The notes under the pieces are model-generated. The model had not been told where the DNA came from and did not search any database. It saw only the letters and a program-made list of their open reading frames with translations. DNA of 64,000 nt, from positions 1 to 64,000 of the forward strand of contig JAQGGZ010000006.1 of assembly GCA_028289125.1 (NCBI GenBank), read 5' to 3'. This DNA is from Candidatus Saccharimonadota bacterium. Its GTDB lineage: Bacteria > Patescibacteriota > Saccharimonadia > Saccharimonadales > UBA4665. Positions 18,902 through 28,173 of this stretch are shown one piece after another (position 1 is the stretch's first letter; the number at the start of each line of letters is the position of its first letter). A program made the position numbers and the translations under genes.

Positions 18902-18978
18902 GGGCCCATAGCTCAGCCGGTTAGAGCACCTGCCTTTTAAGCAGGGTGTCGTGGGTTCGAGTCCCACTGGGCCCTCCA
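18902..18978 (+). tRNA. tRNA-Lys(TTT)
   Basis: Acceptor GGGCCCA pairs with TGGGCCC. The anticodon loop CTTTTAA reads TTT, the T-arm has GGTTCGAGTCC, and CCA is encoded. The discriminator is T, unusual for tRNA-Lys. Confidence 0.95.
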
Positions 18979-19026
18979 ATAAAAATGCACCGACCTTTCG
19001 CTACCGCGTCGGTGCATTTTTATTGG
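18976..19026 (+). terminator. Bidirectional terminator fused to tRNA-Lys CCA end
   Basis: Perfect 19-bp inverted repeat (18976-18994 with 19008-19026) with A-tract and T-tract sides and a 13-nt loop. The left arm begins with the CCA of the tRNA. Confidence 0.9.
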
Positions 19027-19311
19027 CCCGGCGCAGTGCGAGTTATGAGGACGGGTTAGTAAAATTGCAGTCTTGCAATTTTAGAGCGAGCAAAGCGAGT
19101 GATCCCACTGGTTTTCGCGAAGGCGGTATTATTGCTACCAGTGGACGAGAGAAAAAATTGTCCGATATGTATCACAGTATGACTGATGTAGCGGAAGCTA
19201 GGCCGAATACAGTAAAAATTGAACCCGTGTTAGGTGACGTTGAAGGTACTCACCTGGTTTTAATGGCAAAGTTAACTGGGTGAATAGACAAACCTTGCTA
19301 TCATTAGATTG
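19027..19311 (+). other. Intergenic remnant region downstream of tRNA-Lys
   Basis: Contains a perfect 10-bp hairpin (19060-19069 with 19074-19083), a 9-nt copy of tRNA-Lys 3' sequence TCCCACTGG (19103-19111; original at 18962-18970), and an open frame from there to 19283. The only ATG with reasonable context (19168) gives a 38-residue peptide with no recognised family. It may be the 3' remnant of a lost gene or element. Confidence 0.35.
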
Positions 19312-19896
19312 ATGCTACTGAAAATCCATCAAGCCGGTCAACCCATTTTACGTAAACAAGCTAAGACTGTTACTGAGAGTGTGCTACGGTCCCGCGAGAC
19401 TCAAGACCTTATTGATCATATGATTGAGACGCTACGTGACGTGCCCGGCGTTGGCCTGTCCGCTTCGCAAGTAGGAAGTCCCCTGAATATATGTATCATG
19501 GAAGATAAGGCCGCTTACCACAAGCCGTTATTGCCGGAAGTACTCATGGCCCAAGGCCGTAAGGAGTTTTCGCTGAAGGTACTCGTAAACCCTCGTCTAG
19601 AAATCATTGAAACCGAACCGGAAATATTTTTCGAGGGCTGCCTTAGTGTTGAGGGGTATGTCGGTGTAGTGCCGCGGGCAAGCAAAGTTCGGGTTACCGC
19701 TACCGATAGACACGGGGAGGCGTTATCTTTCGTAGCCAAAGGCTGGCAGGCTCGAATCCTGCAACATGAAGTGGATCACTTGCATGGAATTTTGTATATC
19801 GACAAGGTCAGGCTCAGTAGCTTTATGAACATCAAAAACTTCAACAATCTTTGGCGGGATGCATTGCAGCCGAAAATAGAAAAGCATTTCATATAA
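19312..19896 (+). CDS. def: Peptide deformylase
   Basis: Removes the N-formyl group from nascent proteins. All three motifs are present: GVGLSASQVG, EGCLSVEGY and QHEVDH, the last with the metal-binding HExxH-type arrangement. 194 residues, slightly longer than usual. TATCAT (19299-19304) ends 7 nt before this ATG and an adjacent TTG (19309) is less likely. Leaderless deformylase mRNA is notable because formylated starts are its substrate. Confidence 0.95.
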   Translation: MLLKIHQAGQPILRKQAKTVTESVLRSRETQDLIDHMIETLRDVPGVGLSASQVGSPLNICIMEDKAAYHKPLLPEVLMAQGRKEFSLKVLVNPRLEIIETEPEIFFEGCLSVEGYVGVVPRASKVRVTATDRHGEALSFVAKGWQARILQHEVDHLHGILYIDKVRLSSFMNIKNFNNLWRDALQPKIEKHFI

Positions 19897-19974
19897 AAGC
19901 TACGATTGTCGACTGGTTTCGCAAGTATCTGACTGCCTGAGAATACGTCGCACGCCGCTTGGTATACTTAGGTT

Positions 19975-20601
19975 ATGAGCGACACAACTTCTGAACATCC
20001 AGTAAATAATAAATCCGCTTCACGACGTGAAAGCTACCAGAACGCTTTAGCCGGGCACGGTGAAAGCCCGAAGGCATTGCAGTGGAGTAGCTACGACGCT
20101 GCCGCTATGCGGTACAGGCAACTCGTCGCTGACTTAAACATTGAGAATAAATCCATACTTGATGCCGGGTGTGGAATGGGAGATGTACTGCCGTTCCTGT
20201 ACGGCAAAAGTCCTAATTTCAAATACCTGGGTGTTGATATAACGCCGGATTTCATTGAAATCGCCAAAAAAAGATACGCCGGCTACGAGTTCGAAATTTT
20301 TAACCCGTTTGAGGATGAGTTAGCCCAAAAGTACGACATCGTTATTTCTTCGGGCGTCATGAATTTTAATACTCCAGGCTGGGAGGACGAGAGAAAAAAA
20401 ATGATCGAGCGTCTGTACGGCTACGCTAATGAAGCGTTGGCGTTTACCATGTCTGGATGGATGCAAGAAAGCAGTGGAGGAAAGAAAATAGCTTATGCGA
20501 ACATTCCGGACATGCTCAAATTTTGTTCTTCATTAACACCTAAGGTGATACTTCGTAACCATTACAGCGCTAAGGATTTTACGATTGTAATGTTTAGATA
20601 A
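19975..20601 (+). CDS. Class I SAM-dependent methyltransferase
   Basis: A 208-residue protein with motif I LDAGCGMGDVLPFL, acidic residue in YLGVDITPDF and the post-motif DIVISSGVMNF, typical of Rossmann-fold methyltransferases. Substrate unknown. TATACT (19963-19968) ends 6 nt before the ATG, so probably leaderless. Confidence 0.82.
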   Translation: MSDTTSEHPVNNKSASRRESYQNALAGHGESPKALQWSSYDAAAMRYRQLVADLNIENKSILDAGCGMGDVLPFLYGKSPNFKYLGVDITPDFIEIAKKRYAGYEFEIFNPFEDELAQKYDIVISSGVMNFNTPGWEDERKKMIERLYGYANEALAFTMSGWMQESSGGKKIAYANIPDMLKFCSSLTPKVILRNHYSAKDFTIVMFR

Positions 20602-20655
20602 TACAAGTTGCCGCCCAGAGTTATAATTAGAATACGTTAAGGGGGGTGTCTAACT

Positions 20656-21636
20656 ATGGGTGAGTTCACTGGTGAGCACGATCAACTTCTACAAATAGAG
20701 CAGGCGCTTGAGCGCGCGACGCTGGCGGTAACCGGCGAAGAAGGTCACGATCCCTTGGAAGTATTTCCGAACCCGGCGACGGCTGAGCGGCGGGCGGATG
20801 TGGCTTGGGATCCTCGTTTGACCGAGGATCAAGAACAGGCGTTTCGTAGCAGTATGGCTGAGATCGGGCCTGGTCGTCCGACCGATATCGGGCCGGCCGA
20901 AGTCGGGTTTGGCAATATTGATTATGTCGCCGTTTTAGAAGGTGGCCAACCACACAAGATGGTCGCGCAGCTCCAGGTCGTCCGGGCTCATGGTCGGGAC
21001 CTCATGCCGGGCATGATCGTACAGACTGCTTCGGCTGACCGTACGATCGGCGCCAATGAACGGGCGTTCATGGCCGGTCACCTCGGCTGCGAAGAAAGTG
21101 AAGTCGCCGACACGGAACTTGGCGTCGCCGAGCAGATTCTCCGTCACGAAGCCGACTTTGAGGCCGTCGGTTCGGAAGCCACGCTCGAAGACGCATATGT
21201 TGCGGGCGAGGTATCTCTGATGGATGCGATTCATATCGGCAACTTCATCCATCCGGATCCTGAGTCTCCATCGGATGGTACGCGCGTCAATGTCATACTG
21301 GTCGGGGTCAAAAGGGTATACGCCGATGATGGGTCAGGGCAGTACTCCCAAGCTTCCAATGCGGATAAGATCAGCCAGGCCCTTAACTTTTCGACCTTTC
21401 AGCGGAACATAGGGTTCGTTACAAGCTCCACCTACCAGCCATCAAATGTTATCAGTGCCCGGCAAGTCGCATTCGATACCAGTTCGAACGTCCAGGTGCT
21501 GAGCTATGGCACTGAAACCTTGGCCCGCGTCAAAGTCGCCCAGCCCGAACAGCCGAGCTTGGCCCAGCTAGGCGGCGAGGCATTCAAGACGGCTTTGCTA
21601 CTTACCGAACACGGTGAAGAGCAAGCTAGCAGGTGA
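20656..21636 (+). CDS. Uncharacterised soluble protein, 326 residues
   Basis: An acidic protein without signal peptide, membrane segment or Cys-rich motif. I do not recognise a family. The middle third looks like a mixed alpha/beta domain and the C-terminal third is Gln/Ala-rich. It has a purine-rich AAGGGGGG about 9 nt upstream of the ATG, so it is not of the leaderless type. Confidence 0.7.
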   Translation: MGEFTGEHDQLLQIEQALERATLAVTGEEGHDPLEVFPNPATAERRADVAWDPRLTEDQEQAFRSSMAEIGPGRPTDIGPAEVGFGNIDYVAVLEGGQPHKMVAQLQVVRAHGRDLMPGMIVQTASADRTIGANERAFMAGHLGCEESEVADTELGVAEQILRHEADFEAVGSEATLEDAYVAGEVSLMDAIHIGNFIHPDPESPSDGTRVNVILVGVKRVYADDGSGQYSQASNADKISQALNFSTFQRNIGFVTSSTYQPSNVISARQVAFDTSSNVQVLSYGTETLARVKVAQPEQPSLAQLGGEAFKTALLLTEHGEEQASR

Positions 21637-21895
21637 TGCAGTCGTAAGCCGGTTCAGTATTTTCGACTTGTTGAAAACGGTACAGTAAGCCGCTCTTTGC
21701 CAGCAGGTATTCATCGACCACCACGCCAATGACGAAGCCTGTTGCCAGTATCAGCGCCAACCCCATATAAACCCGTGGCTTCATGGGCAGCTTGCGACGG
21801 AAAATAATGAATAGTACGAGAATGATAGCGAAACATATGAGAAAAATGATGCCCGCCGGTGAAATGGTGACAGTCGTGGTATATGGGGATTGCAT
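21626..21895 (-). CDS. Small membrane protein, 89 residues
   Basis: Two hydrophobic segments (about residues 14-32 and 44-63) separated by a basic RRKLPMKPR loop, and a C-terminal CITC pair. No family recognised. It is convergent with the preceding gene, overlapping by 11 nt. TATAGT (21907-21902) ends 6 nt before the ATG, which supports a real leaderless gene and gives an intergenic region shared with comEC. Confidence 0.65.
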   Translation of the reverse strand: MQSPYTTTVTISPAGIIFLICFAIILVLFIIFRRKLPMKPRVYMGLALILATGFVIGVVVDEYLLAKSGLLYRFQQVENTEPAYDCITC

Positions 21896-21983
21896 GACTT
21901 CACTATAGCAAACCCATTAAAGTTATGTATAGATTCTCTACGCATTACTTCTAACGGCCGGAAGTCGTTCATATAGTGGAACG

Positions 21984-23423
21984 ATGAATCCTGTCATGCC
22001 GCGCAACAGCCATCGCACCTCAATATTAATCGGAGGCTGTGTCAGTTTTCTCATGGGTGTCGGGCTGGCGCCACGGTTATCAGGTATATGTGTGATAGCG
22101 GCCGGGCTGATGATAGTAGCGGCGGCTATTTTTGGCCCGGTGAGGACGATATGGATGATAGGGCTCATCGTCTGCAGTTTTGTGTTGGGAGACTGGCGGG
22201 GCAGCACCTATCATCATCAACTCGATCGTTACGATGCCTATGTCGGCGTCAAACAGACTGTCAGCGTAACGGCGCTGAGCGACGCGGTGTACGATTTAAA
22301 AAAACAGCTGACCTTTGATGCGCAGGATGTGACTATCGGTGCCGAACATCTGAAAGGTAAGATCGCAGTGTCGGGTTTTGGTGAGAACATGGTGTTCAAA
22401 GGTGACCGGTTGTTTGTGACCGGTTCGATGCGGGCGGCCCGGGGTTCATACAAGGCTCGCATCAGTTTTGCTGCTTTACAGGTGCAGTATCATCACGATA
22501 CGTTGATTGATCGCTGGCGTCGCCAGTTCGCGGCTGCCTTGACCAGCACGCTACCGGAGCCGCTGGCGCCGTTCGGCATGGGCCTGTTGATCGGACAACG
22601 CAACACGCTGCCGAAAGAAACCTCAGACACGTTGCTCTGGGTCGGGCTGACGCATATCATCGCCGTTTCTGGTTACAATCTTACTATCCTGTTGCAGGCG
22701 TCGCGACGGCTACTCAATAAAGGTTCCAAGTATCAGACGCTGCTTTTATCATTAGGTCTTATCGGGACGTTCCTGCTATTCAGCGGCAACAGTCCATCGA
22801 TCGTGCGAGCGGCAATCGTCAGTTCACTGGGATTACTGGCCTGGTATTATGGCCGTCAGTTCAACGCTGTGCTCCTCATTTTGCTGACGGCAGTAATCAC
22901 CAGCTGGGCCAACCCGTCATATGTGTGGTCTGATAGCGGCTGGTACCTGTCCTTCCTAGCCTTTGCCGGTATCTTGATTCTGGCGCCCGCATTGAAGCAC
23001 TATCTGCCTCATCGCCTCGCCGGGTCGTTGATCGGGGGCATGGTGCTGGAAAGCATCTGCGCCGAATTGATGACGTTACCGTACCTGCTGTATGTGTTTG
23101 GGCAGACATCCGTAGTGGCACTGGTGGCGAATATTGCGGTGGCGTCGTTCGTCCCGCTGGCGATGCTGTGTACGATGATAGCCGGGCTGGCCGGCCTGTG
23201 GTTACCGCTGTGGGCCGGTTACTTCGCGTGGCCTGCGAACATGATCCTGAACTATATGCTTGATGCCTGCGCGTTACTCAGCCGGGTTCCCCATGTATTC
23301 GTTGAGAACTTTTATATCAGCCTGGCAGGTATGATGCTCTGGTACGCGACCGTGGCTGTCAGCTGCGTGATTTTATCGAAGAAAAATGCTATAATAACAG
23401 ATAGAAACCAACTTCTGACATAA
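21984..23423 (+). CDS. comEC: ComEC/Rec2-type DNA uptake channel (membrane part only)
   Basis: A 479-residue polytopic protein: N-terminal soluble domain (DUF4131-like, about residues 60-160) followed by the competence domain with HIIAVSGYNLTIL and many membrane helices. The C-terminal metallo-beta-lactamase-like nuclease domain of full-length ComEC is absent. It should import single-stranded DNA. TATAGT (21972-21977) ends 6 nt before the ATG. Confidence 0.88.
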   Translation: MNPVMPRNSHRTSILIGGCVSFLMGVGLAPRLSGICVIAAGLMIVAAAIFGPVRTIWMIGLIVCSFVLGDWRGSTYHHQLDRYDAYVGVKQTVSVTALSDAVYDLKKQLTFDAQDVTIGAEHLKGKIAVSGFGENMVFKGDRLFVTGSMRAARGSYKARISFAALQVQYHHDTLIDRWRRQFAAALTSTLPEPLAPFGMGLLIGQRNTLPKETSDTLLWVGLTHIIAVSGYNLTILLQASRRLLNKGSKYQTLLLSLGLIGTFLLFSGNSPSIVRAAIVSSLGLLAWYYGRQFNAVLLILLTAVITSWANPSYVWSDSGWYLSFLAFAGILILAPALKHYLPHRLAGSLIGGMVLESICAELMTLPYLLYVFGQTSVVALVANIAVASFVPLAMLCTMIAGLAGLWLPLWAGYFAWPANMILNYMLDACALLSRVPHVFVENFYISLAGMMLWYATVAVSCVILSKKNAIITDRNQLLT

Positions 23424-23437
23424 AGGAGCCTGTACCT

Positions 23438-24163
23438 ATGAGTGGACACTCGAAATGGTCAACCATCAAGCGCCAGAAAGGCGCCAAAGACGCCGCCCGG
23501 GGCGCCGTTTTTACGAAACTGGGTAATGCCATAGCTATGGCCGCCCGCGGTGGCCTAGACCCTGACACTAACTTTTCCTTACGCCTGGCAATCGATAAGG
23601 CTAAGGCTGCCAACATGCCGTCAGCTAATATCCAGCGCGCCCTTGACCGCATCAAGGACAAGTCGGCCGCTCAATTGGTCGAAATTCTTTATGAAGGCTA
23701 TGGACCCGGCGGCGTCGCTATCTTGGTCGAATGTGCCACCGACAATCTAAATCGCACTTACCCGGAAGTGAAACTGGCCTTTAGCAAACATGGCGGCAAT
23801 ATCGCCGAAAAAGGCGCCGTCGCGTTCCAATTCGAACACAAAGGCATGATCCGCGTCAAAGGCGCCGGTGACGATGTGATGATGCAGGCGCTTGAAGCCG
23901 GTGCCGACGACGTCCAGGACGAAGATGGTGAGTCTGTCATTTATACGGTGGCAACCGACCTGGCCAAAGTCCGTGATGCCCTCAAAGATGCCGGCATGGA
24001 AATCACCGAGGCAGAACTTACCTATGTTCCAACTACTACTGTCGAGGTCAGTGACGGCGCAACCGCCGGTAAGATCATGCGGCTGATGGATGCACTTGAT
24101 GACTGTGATGACGTCGTCAATACTCACGTCAACTTTGACATCCCTGAGGCCTTACTCGTTTGA
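23438..24163 (+). CDS. yebC: YebC/PmpR family protein
   Basis: A 241-residue protein with the diagnostic N-terminus MSGHSKWSTIKRQKGAKDA. Family members are transcription regulators or (recent work) factors relieving ribosome stalling at proline runs. AAAGGAG lies about 11 nt before the ATG. The stop codon overlaps the TTG start of ruvC, suggesting translational coupling. Confidence 0.96.
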   Translation: MSGHSKWSTIKRQKGAKDAARGAVFTKLGNAIAMAARGGLDPDTNFSLRLAIDKAKAANMPSANIQRALDRIKDKSAAQLVEILYEGYGPGGVAILVECATDNLNRTYPEVKLAFSKHGGNIAEKGAVAFQFEHKGMIRVKGAGDDVMMQALEAGADDVQDEDGESVIYTVATDLAKVRDALKDAGMEITEAELTYVPTTTVEVSDGATAGKIMRLMDALDDCDDVVNTHVNFDIPEALLV

Positions 24164-24630
24164 GAATCATCGGTATAGACCCCGGTACCGGTATCCTCGG
24201 GTTCGGTGTCATCGATGTGGTCAACCGCAATGCGCAGCTGGTTGACGCCGGCGTCATCCGTACGCCCGTCAAAGAAGACGACGCCGTGCGGTTACTGACC
24301 ATATATGAAGAGCTGACGGACATAATTACGGCTACCAAACCGCAGATGATGTCGGTTGAAAAATTATTCTTCGCCCGTAACGTGACGACGGCCATGACCG
24401 TAGCGCAGGCCAGAGGCGTCGTCTTGCTATGCGCCATGCAGGCCGGCCTGGAAATCGCCGAGTATACGCCGATGCAGATCAAGCAGGCTATCACCGGTTA
24501 TGGCAAGGCTGACAAGAAACAGATGCAGGAGATGGTGCGAGCCATTTTGAAGCTCAAGGTCATACCAAAACCCGACGACGCGGCTGATGCCATCGCGGCC
24601 GCACTGACACACGCTCAGTTCATCAGATAG
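24160..24630 (+). CDS. ruvC: Holliday junction resolvase RuvC
   Basis: A 156-residue junction endonuclease. Catalytic acids are visible in GIDPGTG (Asp), SVEKLFF (Glu) and the PDDAADAIA segment. It starts with TTG inside the yebC stop region (TTGA overlap), the only start that preserves the RIIGIDPG beta strand. Confidence 0.95.
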   Translation: MRIIGIDPGTGILGFGVIDVVNRNAQLVDAGVIRTPVKEDDAVRLLTIYEELTDIITATKPQMMSVEKLFFARNVTTAMTVAQARGVVLLCAMQAGLEIAEYTPMQIKQAITGYGKADKKQMQEMVRAILKLKVIPKPDDAADAIAAALTHAQFIR

Positions 24631-24644
24631 GGTATACTGAAAAT

Positions 24645-25223
24645 ATGATCGCCACCTTATCGGGAACAGTATCTGAAAAGCTATCGACGATTCTTGTACT
24701 GGATGTCGCCGGGGTCGGCTACGGCCTCAACGTCACGACTGAAGATTACGGTCGGCTTGAGACCGGCGGCGCCGCTAAGGTGTACGTCTATGAACATATC
24801 CGCGAACAGTCATACGATCTGTTCGGGTTCAGCCAGCTGGACACCAAGAAACTCTTTGAACAATTACTGGGCGTCAAAAATGTCGGGCCGAAAGTAGCAC
24901 TAGCTATCTTGGATATCGGTTCAGCTGCCGCGGTGAGAGGTGCTATCGCCGCCGGTGACGTCAAGTTGCTGCAGAGCGCCAAAGGCGTCGGTAAGCGTGC
25001 CGCTGAACAGGTTGTCGTCGAACTTCGTGATAAAGTCGGCGCTATCGCCAGTGATGCGGCTGAGGGCATCGTCACCCGTCCAGGTGTCAATACGCAGGAT
25101 GAGGCCGTCGAAGCATTGATATCGCTCGGCTATAACCCGCAGGATGCGACCGCCGCCTTGGTCGATGTCAATCCGTTGCTGAGTGTGGAAGAACGAGTAA
25201 CCTTAGCCCTGAAGCGGAAGTAG
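24645..25223 (+). CDS. ruvA: Holliday junction DNA helicase subunit RuvA
   Basis: A 192-residue tetrameric junction-binding protein: N-terminal OB domain, two helix-hairpin-helix motifs (around LLGVKNVGPKVALAIL and AKGVGKRAAEQVVVEL), C-terminal RuvB-binding domain. TATACT (24633-24638) ends 6 nt before the ATG although the gene follows ruvC by only 14 nt, so it may also have its own leaderless transcript. Confidence 0.96.
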   Translation: MIATLSGTVSEKLSTILVLDVAGVGYGLNVTTEDYGRLETGGAAKVYVYEHIREQSYDLFGFSQLDTKKLFEQLLGVKNVGPKVALAILDIGSAAAVRGAIAAGDVKLLQSAKGVGKRAAEQVVVELRDKVGAIASDAAEGIVTRPGVNTQDEAVEALISLGYNPQDATAALVDVNPLLSVEERVTLALKRK

Positions 25224-25226
25224 CCT

Positions 25227-26039
25227 ATGAAGATGGTAACCCTCAATAACGGCACGCAAGTTCCGCAGATCGGTCTTGGGCTGTGGCAGGTCCGTGACCC
25301 GCAGCAGTTCCATGAAGCGGTCCGCCTGGCATTTATCAATGGGTACCGCCATTTCGATACGGCGCAGGCATACGGCAACGAAGCGATGTTTGGTCACACG
25401 TGGCGCGAATCAGGCATCGCTCGCAAAGATTTTTTTGTCACCACCAAGATCGCCGTCAATAATTTCGGGTATCACCGTACGAAGCGAAGTTTCATGCAGT
25501 CATTGGAAGATCTCGAAACCGATTATGTTGATCTGTTGCTGTTGCATTTTCCGGTTCCTATCCTGCGCAAACGATCCTGGAAGGCCTTGCAGTCGATTGC
25601 CGAACATGGTCAGGCCCGGGCGATCGGCGTCAGCAACTTTACGGTAAGACATCTTGAGGAGCTCGCGAAATACGCCAGGATCGTACCGGCCGTCAATCAG
25701 GTCGAACTCCATGTTTTCCTGCAACAACCGGAGCTGCTGTCCTATTGCGCATTGAAAGGCATCGTCGTGGAGGCTTATTCGCCACTAGCCCATGCCCGGG
25801 ACATGAATAACCCTGTCATCCGGGAAATAGCCGAACGCCACGGCCGGTCATATGCACAAATTATGCTGCGCTGGTGTATTCAAAAAGGCCTCATCGTATT
25901 GCCGAAATCAATCAACCCCGAACGGATAAAGGAAAACTTCAACGTTTTTGATTTTGAACTTGATGCCGATGACATGCGCAGATTAGAAGCACTGGACCGC
26001 AACTTCCGCACCTGCTGGAGTCCGGTTCATGTACCATAA
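25227..26039 (+). CDS. Aldo/keto reductase
   Basis: A 270-residue NADPH-dependent reductase. The catalytic tetrad is visible: Asp and Tyr in FDTAQAYGNE, Lys in VTTKIAV, His in LLHFPVP. The NADPH-binding end LPKSINPERIKEN is intact. It begins 3 nt after ruvA and precedes ruvB by 33 nt, an unexpected metabolic gene inside the ruv cluster. Substrate unknown. Confidence 0.92.
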   Translation: MKMVTLNNGTQVPQIGLGLWQVRDPQQFHEAVRLAFINGYRHFDTAQAYGNEAMFGHTWRESGIARKDFFVTTKIAVNNFGYHRTKRSFMQSLEDLETDYVDLLLLHFPVPILRKRSWKALQSIAEHGQARAIGVSNFTVRHLEELAKYARIVPAVNQVELHVFLQQPELLSYCALKGIVVEAYSPLAHARDMNNPVIREIAERHGRSYAQIMLRWCIQKGLIVLPKSINPERIKENFNVFDFELDADDMRRLEALDRNFRTCWSPVHVP

Positions 26040-26072
26040 AGTTGCTATCCGTGCGATAATACTATAAGCATT

Positions 26073-27104
26073 ATGATTGATCGCATCGTTACAACCGGCC
26101 TGGACGAAACTGAACCAGGTGAGCAGGAGCTTGAGAATACGCTCCGGCCACGCGATTTCGAAAATTATATCGGTCAGGAACGGCTGAAGCAGAATCTGAA
26201 GCTCGCCATCGAAGCCACTAAAAAACGTGGTGAACCGCTCGATCATGTCCTTTTATATGGCCCACCTGGCTTGGGCAAGACGACCATGGCCAGCGTTATC
26301 GCCCATGAGATGGGTGCCCAGATCCGTATTACTAGTGGCCCGGCCATCGAGCGGGCCGGCGATCTGGCCAGCTTGCTGACCAACCTGCAGGATGGCGACA
26401 TATTGTTCATCGACGAGATACACCGGCTTAACCGTTCGGTCGAAGAAGTGCTTTATAGCGCGATGGAAGACTTCAAGCTGGACATCATGCTTGGGAAAGG
26501 GCCGAGTGCCCGCAGCCTGCGACTTGATCTGCCACGGTTCACCTTGATCGGCGCAACTACCCGGACCGGTGCGTTGGCCGCCCCACTACGTGACCGTTTC
26601 GGCATGATCCACCGGCTGGAATTTTATAAACCTGAAGAGGTCCAGCGTATCATCAGTCGCACGGCCGATATCTTGGGTGCCCGCATCGAGCCGGCTGCTG
26701 CGCTTACTCTGGCAGAACGCTCCCGTCTGACGCCACGTATCGCGAACCGTCTGCTCAAGCGCGTGCGTGATTTTGCTGACGTGAATGGTGACGGTTTCAT
26801 CGACGGTGCCACCAGCCAGCGCGCACTTCAGCTCTTAGAGGTGGATGAACTTGGTCTGGACCCGGCTGACCGTATGCTGCTGATAGCGATAATCGAAAAT
26901 TATGACGGTGGCCCGGTCGGCGTCGAGACCTTGGCTGCTCTGACGGCTGAAGAACGCAGTACGATCGAGGACTTTATCGAGCCGTACCTGCTACAGATCG
27001 GCTTGCTGGAACGCACGCCACGCGGCCGTAAGGTTACCGCCAAGACGTATCGCCACTTGGGACGAGCGGTAGGTGAAGAAAAGCCACAGACAAATTTGAT
27101 CTAG
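26073..27104 (+). CDS. ruvB: Holliday junction branch migration ATPase RuvB
   Basis: A 343-residue AAA+ motor: Walker [13 protein letters not shown], Walker [11 protein letters not shown], sensor [17 protein letters not shown] with arginine finger, and the C-terminal winged helix (RTPRGRKVT). Length typical. -10-like hexamers lie a few nt upstream of the ATG. Confidence 0.98.
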   Translation: MIDRIVTTGLDETEPGEQELENTLRPRDFENYIGQERLKQNLKLAIEATKKRGEPLDHVLLYGPPGLGKTTMASVIAHEMGAQIRITSGPAIERAGDLASLLTNLQDGDILFIDEIHRLNRSVEEVLYSAMEDFKLDIMLGKGPSARSLRLDLPRFTLIGATTRTGALAAPLRDRFGMIHRLEFYKPEEVQRIISRTADILGARIEPAAALTLAERSRLTPRIANRLLKRVRDFADVNGDGFIDGATSQRALQLLEVDELGLDPADRMLLIAIIENYDGGPVGVETLAALTAEERSTIEDFIEPYLLQIGLLERTPRGRKVTAKTYRHLGRAVGEEKPQTNLI

Positions 27105-27122
27105 GCGCTATAATAAACCGAT

Positions 27123-27704
27123 ATGAACCCGCAACAACCATCCTCACCAGGCCAGACGCCAACCCCAGCAATCCATAATCCGCTTGAAGCGATGCAAAAA
27201 GACGAGCAGGTGATTTGCGAAATCAAGCGACATCCCATCGGCCTTGTCGGCCCATACCTCATGGGGGGACTATCGGTGCTGGCCATTGTCGGCATCACCA
27301 TATTCGGACTGCCTTTCATCCCGGATGGCACCGGCCAATATAGCCTGAAATTCTGGAGCACCATCATAGCATTACTGCTCGTCGCCCTGGCATTGCTTTA
27401 CACGTATGTCGCCACCCGTATTTACAGCGCCAACCGTTGGATCGTCACGAGCGATAGTGTTACCCAGGTCAATCAAGTCGGTTTGTTCGGAAACCAATCC
27501 AGCCAGTTACCTCTGTCTAGCCTGGAAGACATCACGGTCAACCAGTATGGTATCCTGGCACACACGTTCAATTACGGCACGTTAGTGGCTCAGACTGCGG
27601 GAGAGCATTCAAAGTTCTCTTTTTCGTACTGCCCAGATCCTAATAAATATGCCCAGCTTATTCTCAATACCCGCGAGAATATGAAATCCGGTTCATCCGA
27701 GTAG
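27123..27704 (+). CDS. Membrane protein with bacterial PH domain
   Basis: A 193-residue protein: Pro-rich N-terminus, two membrane helices (about residues 42-62 and 80-98), then a PH-like domain (IYSANRWIVTSDSVTQV, SLSSLEDITVNQYG), as in the YdbS/YdbT family. Function unknown. TATAAT (27109-27114) ends 8 nt before the ATG. Confidence 0.75.
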   Translation: MNPQQPSSPGQTPTPAIHNPLEAMQKDEQVICEIKRHPIGLVGPYLMGGLSVLAIVGITIFGLPFIPDGTGQYSLKFWSTIIALLLVALALLYTYVATRIYSANRWIVTSDSVTQVNQVGLFGNQSSQLPLSSLEDITVNQYGILAHTFNYGTLVAQTAGEHSKFSFSYCPDPNKYAQLILNTRENMKSGSSE

Positions 27705-27714
27705 AGCTGATCTC

Positions 27715-28164
27715 TTAATTGTTATTCTGTTTGACGTAAGTACCGCCGCCTTCAAGGGTGGCGGTCAGCGTGTAGGTGGCGCAGGTCGTATCGTCTTGCT
27801 CGCAGCCATTGCCGCTGGTCGTTAGGGGCTGGTAGGCATAATTATGTGTCGAGGGGTTTGCTACCAAGGTCGGTCGGTTGCCCGACGGATCCTGTAACAG
27901 CGCAGTATCAAGACTCTTCATATTCACCTGCAGCCAGCTCGAGTCATTCAGATCCCGTAGAGAAGGGTAGTGACTGTTCGTCTGGTAGTAAGCTTCAAGC
28001 TGTTTCTGAATCGCATTGACTGATTTAGCGCGGTCTTGGTTGCGGTTCCTTGCCAGCACGCCTTTGTAGGCGACGCCGACGATGGCCAGCAGTATGGCGA
28101 TGATCAGGACGACGACGAGTAATTCTATTCCAGTGAAACCATCTTGACGGTTAGGACGACGCAT
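27715..28164 (-). CDS. Type IV prepilin-like protein
   Basis: A 149-residue protein with a class III signal: a short basic leader then G|FTGIELLVV, with the prepilin peptidase Gly and the +5 Glu conserved, followed by one long hydrophobic helix and a globular domain with two Cys (CEQDDTTC) that may form a disulfide. It is probably a pilin or pseudopilin. Encoded 9 nt downstream of the PilB-like gene on the same strand. Confidence 0.88.
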   Translation of the reverse strand: MRRPNRQDGFTGIELLVVVLIIAILLAIVGVAYKGVLARNRNQDRAKSVNAIQKQLEAYYQTNSHYPSLRDLNDSSWLQVNMKSLDTALLQDPSGNRPTLVANPSTHNYAYQPLTTSGNGCEQDDTTCATYTLTATLEGGGTYVKQNNN

Positions 28165-28173
28165 AGTCTGAGC

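Noticed and set aside
18951-19283. A 110-codon frame starting within tRNA-Lys
   Set aside because: It reads through the tRNA and its terminator, so the full frame cannot be a gene; only its 3' part was kept as a possible remnant.
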